Part shown: piece by piece, positions 25,517 through 34,060 of the stretch | Numbering within the stretch: position 1 is the stretch's first letter | Layout: each line of letters starts with the position of its first letter | Source of the DNA: Streptomyces nitrosporeus | Lineage (GTDB): Bacteria; Actinomycetota; Actinomycetes; Streptomycetales; Streptomycetaceae | Length of the DNA: 64,000 bases | Assembly: GCF_008704555.1 (NCBI RefSeq) | Contig: NZ_CP023702.1 | Span: forward strand, 62,001 to 126,000 | Direction: 5' to 3' | Notes under the pieces: generated by a model | The model's input: only the letters and a program-made list of their open reading frames with translations | The model's database searches: none | What the model was told of the DNA's origin: nothing | Position numbers and translations under genes: made by a program

Positions 25517-26737
25517 TCATGCCGGGCGCAGGGGCTCGGGCAGAGTGAGCGCCGAATGAGCCGGTTCTCCCTCTGCCGGGGGCATGCCGCTGAGGCTGCG
25601 CAGCCTGTCGTTTCGCTGTTCCAGGGCCTGGGCCGTGGTGGGGAAGAGAGTGGCGCCGCCCTGGCCGACCAGCCCCTGGTTCAGGGCCACGAACTCCCGG
25701 GTGCCGCGTTCGTAGGCGGTGAAGCCCGCGCCGTACCCCTGATGCGCGAGGCAGCCGGCGAGCATGTACGCGCCGACGAGGGCAAGGCTGGTGCCCTGTC
25801 CGGTGAGGAACGAGGGCGCGTACGCGGCGTCGCCGACCAGTGCCACCCTGCCGCTGGACCAGCGGGGCATGCGGATCTGGCTGACCCCGTCGAAGAACAG
25901 GTCCTCCGCCTCGCGCAGGGCGGCCAGCATGCCCGGAACCTCCCATCCCGCGTCGGCGAAGGCCTCCGCGACCAGGTCACGTCGGCCCTGCGGGTCCCGG
26001 AACACGTCCCTGGGCGGCTCCGCCCGGGCGAAGTTCAAAAAGGCGTGCACCTCGGCGTCGTCCCCCGTGGCGTAGAGTGCCGCGGCCCTCCCCGGGGCGT
26101 TCCACATCACGGCCTCGTGGGAGAGCCCGAGGGTGTTGCGCATGGTGAACACGGCGAAGCAGTAGCCGAGGTAGCGGTGGAACTGCTCTTCGGGGCCGAA
26201 CAGCATCTCCCGTGTGCGCGAGTGCATGCCGTCCGCGCCGAACACCATGTCGAACGTCCGGCTGCCGCCCCCGCGGAAGGTGACGGCGACACCGTGGCCG
26301 CTCTGGTCGAGGGTGTCGATGGAGTCGTTGAACAGGAACTCCACGTCGTCACGGACCGCCGTGTACAGCGCTTCCGTCAGGTCCCCGCGCCGTACCTCCA
26401 GGTCCTGTCCAGCGACGCCGCCGGTGACGGCATGCGGGTGCAGGGAGCTCACCTCGCTGCCGTCCGAGTCGAGGAAGGTCAGCCGCCGCAGGTCGATGTG
26501 CGCGTCTCGCAGCCGCGGCAGGATTCCCATCCTCCGGACGACTTCCAGTGCGGTGCCGCGCACGTCGACGGGATAGCCGCCCCCGCGTATGGTGGGCGCC
26601 TTCTCCACGACCGTGACCGCGTACCCGTATCGGTTCAGCCAGAACGCGAGGGCGGGCCCCGCGATGCTGGCCCCGGAGATCAGGACCTTGCGCCTCGACG
26701 TGCTACGGACATCCGTCAGCTGTTCGGTGAGGATCAT
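25517..26737 (-). CDS. FAD-dependent aromatic monooxygenase (PHBH fold)
   Basis: 406 residues; start ATG overlaps the transporter stop (ATGA). The FAD-binding GASIAGPALAFWLNRYGYAVTVVEK follows a short N-terminus, DG motif is MVFGADGMHSRTR, and the GD motif is RVALVGDAAYAPSFLTGQGTSLALVGAYMLAG. Group A flavin monooxygenases hydroxylate phenolic or polyketide substrates with NAD(P)H; some inactivate antibiotics (TetX, rifampicin monooxygenase). Coupling to an efflux pump fits detoxification or tailoring-and-export. Substrate unknown. Confidence 0.88.
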   Translation of the reverse strand: MILTEQLTDVRSTSRRKVLISGASIAGPALAFWLNRYGYAVTVVEKAPTIRGGGYPVDVRGTALEVVRRMGILPRLRDAHIDLRRLTFLDSDGSEVSSLHPHAVTGGVAGQDLEVRRGDLTEALYTAVRDDVEFLFNDSIDTLDQSGHGVAVTFRGGGSRTFDMVFGADGMHSRTREMLFGPEEQFHRYLGYCFAVFTMRNTLGLSHEAVMWNAPGRAAALYATGDDAEVHAFLNFARAEPPRDVFRDPQGRRDLVAEAFADAGWEVPGMLAALREAEDLFFDGVSQIRMPRWSSGRVALVGDAAYAPSFLTGQGTSLALVGAYMLAGCLAHQGYGAGFTAYERGTREFVALNQGLVGQGGATLFPTTAQALEQRNDRLRSLSGMPPAEGEPAHSALTLPEPLRPA

Positions 26738-28131
26738 TCCTTGACTCCCTTGGGCATGGTGCGAGTGACGAACAGAGCCAGCGACGTGACGACGCCGGCT
26801 ATGACGAAGCCGGTGACGTAAGCCGATTCGGCCGCGACCTCCGACCCGGAAGGGGTCGCGGCGGTGAGGAGCGCACCACCGAGCTGCCCGCCCACGGCGT
26901 AGCCCAGTACGCGGCTCACCAGGATCAGGCTGGTGGCGATGCCGGTGTCCTTGGCATCGACGTCCGTAGCGGTGCTGGTCATCATCGCCGTCACGCACAG
27001 GCCGTTGGCCAGCGCGATCAGCGCCTTGCCGATGACGAGGTGCCAGACCTCGGTGTGCACGGACGCCAGAAACACCAGGGAGACGGCCATCATGACGACC
27101 CCGGTGCTGACCACGGCACGCGAGCCGAAACGCCGGTCCCCGATTCCGCCGAGCGGCCCGGCCAGCGTCGCGGTGACGGCGCCGGGCAGCAGGAAGAAGC
27201 CGATCTCGGTGGCGCCGGCGCTGAATCCGTACCCGTCGCCGCGTTCGTCGAGCAGCTGCGGAACGAGATAGACCGCCATCGAGGTCCCGAGGCAGATCAC
27301 GAACGTCAGCACACACGCCTTCCAGATCGCGGGCCGTACCAGCATGCGCAGATCGATCACCGGAGAGGCCGCACGCCGTTCGACGGACACCCAAGCGGTG
27401 ACGAAGACGGCCAGAAGCACGACAAGGGTGCCGAGCACGAGTGGTTGCGAGGCTGCTTCGGGCGCCAGCGCGAGTACGAGCATGAGCGTGACCAGCGTCC
27501 CGCTCAGGAGCAGCAGGCCGGGCCAGTCGATGCCCGCGTCGTCCGGCCCGCCCGGCGGGTCGTCCGGCATGAGCCTGTTGACGAGCAGGGTGGCCCCGAT
27601 GACCGCGATCGTGGGCAACGCGAACATCCAGTGCCGGGAGAGCTCCTCCGCCACCGGCCCGGCCGACAGCATGCCGACCATCCCTCCCCCGACGAAGAGT
27701 CCGCTGACCACCCCGATGGCGACCTTCGACTCTCCCGGGAGCAGGTGTTTGCGCACGACGATGAACGAGAGGGGAAGCGCGCCCACCATCGCCCCTTGCA
27801 GAACCTGCCCGAGCAGCAGCACGGGCAGGTTCGGGGCCAGGGCGGACACCGTGCCGCCGACCGCGACGACCGCCATCAGCCGGATCAGGACCCGTTTCCC
27901 GCCGTAGCGGTCGCCGAACTTGCCTGCCAGCGGCGTGATGAGCGCCCCGGTGATGAGGAGCACGATGCTGAGCAGCGCCCCTTCGGACTGGCTCATGTCC
28001 AGTTCGCGTTCCAGGAGGGGGATCGTTGGTGAGACCACCGACTCCAGAGCGCCGGTGGACAGTGCCAGTAACCCAAGGGCTCCGACAGCGGCCTTCCTGA
28101 TGGGGGCCGGGGGAGCCAGGGTTGTGGTCAT
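26734..28131 (-). CDS. DHA2-type MFS efflux transporter
   Basis: 465 residues from ATG 28129-28131. About 14 membrane helices, motif A in LAGKFGDRYGGKRVLIRL, and an antiporter-type stretch near TMALL-like GLFVGGGMVGML. It belongs to the 14-helix drug/proton antiporters. It is translationally coupled to the flavin monooxygenase downstream, so pump and enzyme probably handle the same compound. Confidence 0.87.
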   Translation of the reverse strand: MTTTLAPPAPIRKAAVGALGLLALSTGALESVVSPTIPLLERELDMSQSEGALLSIVLLITGALITPLAGKFGDRYGGKRVLIRLMAVVAVGGTVSALAPNLPVLLLGQVLQGAMVGALPLSFIVVRKHLLPGESKVAIGVVSGLFVGGGMVGMLSAGPVAEELSRHWMFALPTIAVIGATLLVNRLMPDDPPGGPDDAGIDWPGLLLLSGTLVTLMLVLALAPEAASQPLVLGTLVVLLAVFVTAWVSVERRAASPVIDLRMLVRPAIWKACVLTFVICLGTSMAVYLVPQLLDERGDGYGFSAGATEIGFFLLPGAVTATLAGPLGGIGDRRFGSRAVVSTGVVMMAVSLVFLASVHTEVWHLVIGKALIALANGLCVTAMMTSTATDVDAKDTGIATSLILVSRVLGYAVGGQLGGALLTAATPSGSEVAAESAYVTGFVIAGVVTSLALFVTRTMPKGVKE

Positions 28132-28338
28132 GAGTGTCCTTTCCGTCGTTGCCGGGTGAGGAAGGGGGCAGCGGGCGGCGCGCACGGCATGCGGCACAGC
28201 CGCACTGCGGCGCGTGCCGAACGGGCGCAAGGGCCACCGCTGCACGGTGCGTGCTGCTCCGCGACCCGAGAGACGGGAGCCGCGGGATGGGAGCCGGGCA
28301 CGGGCGCGTATGCGATGCCGGCTGCCGCCCCGGAGGGG

Positions 28339-28929
28339 CTAGGACCAGCGGCGCAGCGCGGCCCGGGCCGGCAGCGTGACCGCGAGCAGGGTCAGCCCGC
28401 CGACGGCGGCCGCGAAGGATCCGTGCACCAGCGGGGGCACGTACGGCATGTCACCGGTCACGCCGCCCATCATCGGGATCAGCGTGGCCGCGGCGATCGC
28501 GGAGCCGAGGACCGCGGCCATGGTGTTGTTCATCCAGGTGCCCAGCTTCGCGTCGCGGTTCTGCTCGGTGGCGTAGCCGGAGGCGTCGGTGATCTCGCCC
28601 AGGGCGGTGAGCTCGTTCCCGCTCATGCCGGTGATCTCCGTGCCGCCGAGGTACACGGATCCCGCCGTCGGCCGGTCGAGCCCGGCCGCGCACTGCAGGA
28701 AGGTGGACCTGCCGGACCCGGACGGCCCCATGACCGCGGTGAACGTGCCGCGCGGGAGGGCGAGGTCGATGCCCGCCAGGGCGTGCACCGTGCCCGCCCC
28801 GCGGCCGTACTGCCGCCGGACGTCGCGCGGTTCGACGGCGGGACCGGGCGTGGCGACCGGGATCTCGGGCCGGTCACCCGCCTCCGGCCGGCCGTCCGCC
28901 CTCTGCCGCTTGCCTCTGCGTGGCCTCAT
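28339..28929 (-). pseudogene. Deletion fusion: ABC ATPase N-terminus joined to FtsX-type permease C-terminus
   Basis: The frame starts at ATG 28927-28929 (MRPRRGKRQ) behind GGGAGACGGG. Its first half is a LolD/MacB-type ATPase (VHALAGIDLALPRGTFTAVM, Walker A GPSGSGRST with Lys changed to Arg, then GNELTALGE). In mid-domain it becomes the end of an FtsX-family permease (TEQNRDAKLGTWMNNTMAAV, then a last helix GGLTLLAVTLPARAALRRW). Signature motif, Walker B and most of the permease are missing. A deletion of roughly two genes' worth fused the parts in frame. Confidence 0.82.
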
Positions 28930-29055
28930 GTCCCGTCTCCCTCTCACATGCGCTTCCCGTGACGGGTGAAGAGTGCGGGACCGGCTGCGCGCCAGGCGTC
29001 ATACCGGGGAGCCGATGTGGGGGTGATACCGCGGTAGGGGGAGGGGCGTGCGGTC

Positions 29056-29505
29056 CTACTCGCCCGGAGCGACCAGCCCCGACTCGTAGGCGAAGACCAT
29101 CGCCTGGGCACGGTCGCACAGGTCAAACTTGGTCAGGACGCGGCTGACGTACGCCTTCACCGTCTGCTCGGCCAGCACCAGCGTCTGCGCGATCTCCCGT
29201 TCGACTGCCCGCGGGCCACCAGCGTGAGGATCTCGGTCTCGCGTTCCATGAGGCCCTTGAGCCGCAGCGCGGGCTTGCCCTGGGCTGTGCGGGACGCTGC
29301 TCGGCGAAGTCCGCGATGAGGCGGCGCGTCACGGAAGGAGCGAGCAGCGCGTCGCCCGAGGCCACGGCGCGGACCTCCGCGATGAGGTCGGCCGGCGGCG
29401 CGTCCTTGAGCAGAAAGCCGCTCGCGCCCGCCCGGAGCGCCTCGTGGACGTAGTCGTCGACGTCGAAGGTCGTGAGCGTCAATACGCGCGGCCGGTACTC
29501 CCCCA
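29056..29505 (-). pseudogene. LuxR-type response regulator, truncated and frameshifted
   Basis: Starting at the IS edge the frame reads PRVLTLTTFDVDDYVHEALR, AGASGFLLKDAPPADLIAEV and RAVASGDALLAPSVTRRLIA (end of the receiver domain); after a shift near 29290 comes MERETEILTLVARG; after a second shift near 29210 comes LAEQTVKAYVSRVLTKFDLC and AYESGLVAPGE, the DNA-binding domain. The first half of the receiver is absent from the window. With the broken ABC gene it forms a dead resistance or sensing locus. Confidence 0.82.
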
Positions 29506-30278
29506 CTGAGCCTTTTCCGATCTCGTATTGAGGCGTGGTGGAGGACGAGGACTGCTTTCACGATGTCGGTGATCCGGCTGGTGCTGCAGCGGAGCTTTCG
29601 CAGGAGGCGCCAGCCCTTCAGCACGGCCAGGACCTGCTCGCCGACGCAGCGGATCTTGGCGTGACCGCTGTGGTGCCGTCGCTTCCAACGCTTGAGCCGA
29701 CGGCCCCGGAAGGGGACTCGGATGTGCCGGCCGGCGCCTTGGTATGCCTTGTACGCCCAGCACTTCAGGCCCGCGGTGGCGAGCGCGTCGACGATGCCAC
29801 GGCTTCGGGCCGCGGTCAGGTCGCAAGTGGCTCCGGGCAGGGCTGGTGACGCCCAGAGCCGTCGGCCGAACGGGTCGGTGAGGACCTGGACGTTCATGCC
29901 GTGCCGCTTGTGTTTTCCCGAGTAGCAGGGGGCGTCGGCGGCGATCCGGCCGATCGGCAACAGCGTGCCGTCCAGGATCACGAACGCTTTCGTCCGGGCC
30001 GTCTCCATCGCCGTGGCCAGAGTCGGTGCGCGAGCGGCAAGGACTTCGATGGCCTCGCGTATGTACCGGTAGACGGCCGCGATGCCGATTCCGAACCCAG
30101 CGGCGAGCCGGGCGCAGGTGCCGCCGCACCGAAGGCGGGCCAAGGCGAGCAGGGCCTGACGGCCGGCGGGCAGACGTCGCCACCGCGTACCGATCTCCCG
30201 TTGCCGAACTGCCAGCCGCTCGGTCAGGCGCCGCAGGGTTCTGCTGGACAGATCGATCGAGGACGGGCAGACAAGCAC
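29157..30278 (-). CDS. IS5-family DDE transposase (DDE_Tnp_4 type)
   Basis: GTG start at 30276-30278. It has an N-terminal helix-turn-helix (LARLRCGGTCARLAAGFGIG; AAVYRYIREAIEVLA) and a DDE core (FVILDGTLLPIGRIA; CYSGKHKRHGMNVQVLTDPF; HHSGHAKIRCVGEQVLAVLK). Transposase homology ends near 29520 at the element's edge. The frame has no stop there and runs on through the interrupted response regulator to 29157, so either the original stop was lost or the element ends inside a longer fusion. Catalytic residues appear intact. Confidence 0.75.
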   Translation of the reverse strand: MLVCPSSIDLSSRTLRRLTERLAVRQREIGTRWRRLPAGRQALLALARLRCGGTCARLAAGFGIGIAAVYRYIREAIEVLAARAPTLATAMETARTKAFVILDGTLLPIGRIAADAPCYSGKHKRHGMNVQVLTDPFGRRLWASPALPGATCDLTAARSRGIVDALATAGLKCWAYKAYQGAGRHIRVPFRGRRLKRWKRRHHSGHAKIRCVGEQVLAVLKGWRLLRKLRCSTSRITDIVKAVLVLHHASIRDRKRLSGGVPAARIDAHDLRRRRLRPRGAPGGRERLSAQGRAAGRPHRGGPRRGLGRRAARSFRDAPPHRGLRRAASRTAQGKPALRLKGLMERETEILTLVARGQSNGRSRRRWCWPSRR

Positions 30279-30400
30279 GCGAAGCTCCTGGCGACACGGG
30301 TGATCTTGGTCGAGAACCCGTCTACCAGGAGCTTCGTCGTTTCGTACAGCCCACACCGACCAACACCACAGCCTCACCGTCAGGTTGAAAAGGGCTCGGT
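29505..30400 (-). mobile_element. IS5-family insertion sequence inserted into the response regulator
   Basis: One transposase gene bounded by related ends: ACTGAGCC-TTTTCCGATC (right, 29505 on) and, read on the minus strand, ACCGAGCCCTTTTCAACC (left, ending about 30400). The response-regulator frame stops at 29505. The exact ends and a target duplication could not be fixed by eye. Confidence 0.7.
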
Positions 30401-30432
30401 ACGGATCGCCTGCTGCCGCGCGGTCATGCCGT

Positions 30433-31824
30433 TCACGAGCTGTCTTCTTCGTCTCCGAAAGAGGAAGGGGGCGTCGGAGAGAAGGGGCGGTATTCGGTAT
30501 ATGAGCGCAGGCTGAGCTGTTCCACCCACCTGTCTCCGGCAATGGCGTAGGCGAGCACCGGATACTGCCATGTCCGCAGGTCCGCCAGGGTTTCACGGAG
30601 GGCCCAACGCGTCCACAGTTGGATGGGGTCCTGCTGGTGGTCTTCTTCATCGACTTCGTCGTGGCGGAGCAGTTCGACCACAAGGTCGCTAAGTGGCATC
30701 ACCTGTCGGCCTCCGACCAGCGACTGGAAGATGCTGTCCACATGGACTTCCGTCCTGCACGAGCCGAGGGATTCCAGCCAGTCGGTTTCGAAGAATACCT
30801 GGCTGGAGCCGCTGGCCAGCCCTCGGTAGGCGTGCTCGCGGGCCAGGATCGTGCTCCGGAGCGCTGTCGCCCTCGGCAGGGCCATTCCGGCGACTCCTTC
30901 CAGAGCGAGGATCTTGGGGGCGATGATCTGGTCCGGGGCTGGTCGTATCGCTTGGGTCAGGTCGATGCGCGCACCGTCAAAGAGACCGACGGCGTAGTAG
31001 GGGAGCGGGTGGCCGGCATCGATGAGCCTGCTGCCTTGGATCGCCGCCGCGGTGTTGTAGACGTCGATGGTCTTGGGGTCGCCTTGGAGGAAACGGGGCA
31101 GCAGGTGGCCTCCGTCGGGCGGGATCAAGTCGCGTGCCGCGGAAAGGACAGGGGCGTCGCTGCCCACAAGTTCCAGGCCTCGGCGCAGGCATTGCCGGAA
31201 GTAGTCCAGCAGGCTTCCCTCTGATCCGGGTTCCGGCATGAGGTGGCGGAGCCGACGCAGCGCCGGCTCATGGTCCTGGGAGCGGGCCAGGGTGCGCAGG
31301 ACAGCTGCCTCGTGTTTGGCGATGATGTCACGCAGCCCGGTGGCCGCGGTCCGCATGGGGATGGCGGCGATCGCCTGGTCGGGCCCGGCCAGACTCCACA
31401 TACCATGCTTTTGAGAGGTCTCGCGGATGAGTCGCTCGACGGTCGTGGAGCGGTGCTTGGCCAGCACGGCAAGCGGCACTCGTTGGTCCAGTGCCGTGTA
31501 GTTGGCGCGCGACAGATTCGCGAAGAGCAGCCCGTCGGGACAGAAGGCGGCCAGCGGGCGGCAGTTGGTCCATCCCTTCTTGCTCAGTATTTCCTTGCGG
31601 ATGGAGCGGAAGTCCTGCCTTTCCTCCTTCCCGCGGGCGACTCCTGCGTTGTCGATGTCGTCGATGACGTAGGTCCCGGCACCGCGGAACGCGAAAGCGA
31701 TTGCCAGCGCAATCGTCCATGGGCTCTGGTACAGGGCGAGTGGAGGGACCGTTGAAGGTGCCACGTCGACTAACTGCATGCCTGGAAGAGTCCCTGACCC
31801 AGAAGGCGTGGTGGTCACACTCAT
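30433..31824 (-). CDS. Unknown 463-residue protein of the RiPP island
   Basis: The ATG overlaps the preceding gene's stop (ATGA). There is no signal peptide or membrane helix beyond a mildly hydrophobic N-terminal patch (WTIALAIAFAFRGAGTYVID). Distinct stretches are YVIDDIDNAGVARGKEERQD, TIDVYNTAAAIQGSRLIDAG, HPLPYYAVGLFDGARIDL and DPIQLWTRWALRETLADLRT. The C-terminus is acidic (FGDEEDSS). I recognise no family, nucleotide loop or protease motif. As the last gene of a coupled operon with a peptide, an oxidase and a dehydrogenase-like protein, it is likely a further peptide-modifying or ligand-making enzyme; that is inference. Confidence 0.8.
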   Translation of the reverse strand: MSVTTTPSGSGTLPGMQLVDVAPSTVPPLALYQSPWTIALAIAFAFRGAGTYVIDDIDNAGVARGKEERQDFRSIRKEILSKKGWTNCRPLAAFCPDGLLFANLSRANYTALDQRVPLAVLAKHRSTTVERLIRETSQKHGMWSLAGPDQAIAAIPMRTAATGLRDIIAKHEAAVLRTLARSQDHEPALRRLRHLMPEPGSEGSLLDYFRQCLRRGLELVGSDAPVLSAARDLIPPDGGHLLPRFLQGDPKTIDVYNTAAAIQGSRLIDAGHPLPYYAVGLFDGARIDLTQAIRPAPDQIIAPKILALEGVAGMALPRATALRSTILAREHAYRGLASGSSQVFFETDWLESLGSCRTEVHVDSIFQSLVGGRQVMPLSDLVVELLRHDEVDEEDHQQDPIQLWTRWALRETLADLRTWQYPVLAYAIAGDRWVEQLSLRSYTEYRPFSPTPPSSFGDEEDSS

Positions 31825-32801
31825 ATGCTGCCCTCGTTCTTCGAATACGGGTGGAATTGGAAGTCGACGCCGACTCCGTGCTGGAGCGCTGCCTGGTATG
31901 CAGCCCAGGAAAGCGCGAGGTCCTGCCAGGGCAGTCCGACCGGGGTGTAGACGGTTACCTGCTCGGCACTGGTTCTCGCCGGGGCGGTTCCTTCGATGAT
32001 CTGGCCCAGGGTCGCCGCGGCATCCTCACGCCGCAGGCCTGCGGTGCCCAGCGCGCCGGACGTCATGGCCAGGTCGAGGTCGTCCACGATGACTCGGGCA
32101 TGCTGCAGTAATTGGGCGTCGAGTTCTGCCTTACCGGGTTCGTCCGCTCCCAACGAGGTGATGTGCGAGCCCGGACGGAGGTCAGGAAGGTGCAGCAGCG
32201 GGCGGCGGGACCAGGTCGCGGTGACGATACTGTCGCAGTCACGGGCGACTTCGCGTGCGCTGTCGACAAGTCGGCATTCGAGACCGGCCTGTTGCCACAA
32301 TCCTGCCATCCGGTGAGCCCGTCCGCCGTCGACGTCGTGAACGACGACTCGCTTCACCGTGCGCAGCTGGGTCAGCCCGCGCAAAGTCATGTCGGCCTGG
32401 GCCCCGGCACCGATAATTCCCACAGTACGTGTTCCGTCCGAGCTGAGCAGGTCAGTGGCCAAAGCCGCCGAAAGCCCAGTCCGCCATGCGGTCACAAAAG
32501 TGGAATCCAATAGCGCGAGCAGCTTTCCGTTTGTCACGTCGTGGAGACAGATGACGCCTGAGATCGCAGGGGATGTATCGGGGAACTTCGCGTTCACCTT
32601 GACTGTGTAGGCGGGAATGTCCGTCAGCAGTCCCGGCAGCAGTACGGCGATACTCCCGGGAGACGACGGCAGGCTCTGGCGTACGCGTTGCGGGGACACC
32701 TGTGTGCCGAGGGCTGAGACAAAGCCTTGGCGCAGCGCCCGGAGAGCGGCCTGCGGTGTGAGCAGCTGCCGCAGTTCAGTGATGCCGAGGAGGACTGTCA
32801 T
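31821..32801 (-). CDS. Ornithine cyclodeaminase / mu-crystallin family NAD(P) enzyme
   Basis: 326 residues from ATG 32799-32801, overlapping the MFS stop. N-terminal substrate part contains AYTVKVNAKFPDTSPAISGV (K68, K72) and TFVTAWRTGLSAALATDLL with R107; the Rossmann loop is VGIIGAGAQADMTLRGL (131-136). Members catalyse ornithine cyclodeamination, imine reduction or, as SbnB, oxidative hydrolysis of an amino-acid conjugate. Inside a peptide-modification operon it could supply or reduce an imine or carbonyl intermediate. Confidence 0.88.
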   Translation of the reverse strand: MTVLLGITELRQLLTPQAALRALRQGFVSALGTQVSPQRVRQSLPSSPGSIAVLLPGLLTDIPAYTVKVNAKFPDTSPAISGVICLHDVTNGKLLALLDSTFVTAWRTGLSAALATDLLSSDGTRTVGIIGAGAQADMTLRGLTQLRTVKRVVVHDVDGGRAHRMAGLWQQAGLECRLVDSAREVARDCDSIVTATWSRRPLLHLPDLRPGSHITSLGADEPGKAELDAQLLQHARVIVDDLDLAMTSGALGTAGLRREDAAATLGQIIEGTAPARTSAEQVTVYTPVGLPWQDLALSWAAYQAALQHGVGVDFQFHPYSKNEGSI

Positions 32802-34060
32802 GGTGCGCTCTTCCCGGTGACCTTTCTTGTCCAGAAGACGTGGCCGGCGACCGTGGCACCCAAGGCCGTGGAGACAAGACCGGCCAGCAGCAGTGCGGTG
32901 TTGACACCGACGAACCTGTTGAGTGTCACGGCCGAGACGGCGCTGCCGAGGAACGCTCCTCCGTAGGCGATGGACCGGCATGTCCCGGCAACACGTCCCA
33001 ACAGCTCGACGGGGACCACGGTCTGGCGCATGGCACGCCAGTAAACGGTGTAGAGCACAGTGCCAGTGGCGAGGGCGACCTGCGCGCCTATGACGGCGCC
33101 CAGCGAGGTGAAGGCTCCCAGGCCGGCCACAGCCAGACCTTGCAAAGCCACGGACAGCCCCATGACCATGAGGTAGCCACGGGAGGGTGCCTTCCAGGAG
33201 AGCAGGAGGGCGACCGCCACCGACGTCACCCCGGATACCGCGAAAATGATCCCCACCGTGTCAGCTCCCAGGCTGAGATCATGCCGCATGCGGTAGATCA
33301 CCATGGGTTCATACGCGCCGAACAGGAAGTTGACCACAGTGCTGGTGAGGACGCCTACGCGAACAGCGGCATTTCCGGTGGCAAGGTACCGCAGCCCGGT
33401 GGTCAAGTCCCGCCACTGGCTCACCAGGCCCCCGTGGGCGCGCTTCACGGGGGCTGCCGGAGAGGTGATGCGGTAGAGCAGCAGGTAGGCCACGACGAAG
33501 GAAACGCTGTTGAACAGCACAGCCTGTTCAGGGGCCAGCTGACTGACAGCGAATCCTGCCACCGCAGGACCCATTACCACGCAGGTCGTTCGAGACGCCT
33601 CGGTGGCGGCATTCGCGCGGGGCAGTGCGTGATGAGGAACGAAGTGGGGCAGAGAGCTGTCAAAGCTCGCCGCCGCCACTGGGGCTGTAACACCCAGCAG
33701 AGTGGCGGTTACGGCCAGTCCCCCGACGCTGACATGGGCGGCAGAGAACACCGCGTAGGCCAGCAGCAGCACCAGTGCCGAGCACAGATAACACAGCCGA
33801 AGCAGCTTGATACGGTCCTGGCGGTCTGCCAGCACGCCACCCCAGACACCCATGAAAACCTGCGGGAGCAGGGCACAGGCGTAGACGAGGCTCATGGCGG
33901 CGGCTGTCCCGCCCACCTGGTACACGATCAGCGGTACGGCGAGAACGTAGAACTCGTCCCCGGCGACGTTGACCGTGTAAGCAGTCCACAGGCGGGCGAA
34001 GCGGCGGCCTTCCGGAGTGGCGGCCGGTGGACGGGGCTTCGGAATCGGCTGGACCGTCAC
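32798..34060 (-). CDS. MFS exporter of the RiPP island
   Basis: 420 residues from GTG, overlapping the oxidase stop (GTGA). It has twelve helices; motif A is WGGVLADRQDRIKLLRLCYL after helix 2, typical of MFS_3/enterobactin-exporter-like proteins. Two Pro-rich turns start the N-terminus (VQPIPKPRPPAATPEG). It probably exports the mature peptide product and may give self-protection. Confidence 0.87.
   Translation of the reverse strand: MTVQPIPKPRPPAATPEGRRFARLWTAYTVNVAGDEFYVLAVPLIVYQVGGTAAAMSLVYACALLPQVFMGVWGGVLADRQDRIKLLRLCYLCSALVLLLAYAVFSAAHVSVGGLAVTATLLGVTAPVAAASFDSSLPHFVPHHALPRANAATEASRTTCVVMGPAVAGFAVSQLAPEQAVLFNSVSFVVAYLLLYRITSPAAPVKRAHGGLVSQWRDLTTGLRYLATGNAAVRVGVLTSTVVNFLFGAYEPMVIYRMRHDLSLGADTVGIIFAVSGVTSVAVALLLSWKAPSRGYLMVMGLSVALQGLAVAGLGAFTSLGAVIGAQVALATGTVLYTVYWRAMRQTVVPVELLGRVAGTCRSIAYGGAFLGSAVSAVTLNRFVGVNTALLLAGLVSTALGATVAGHVFWTRKVTGKSAP

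Noticed and set aside
25295..26821. 508-codon plus-strand frame opposite the FAD monooxygenase
   Set aside because: Antisense to a well-supported flavoprotein; no motifs of its own.
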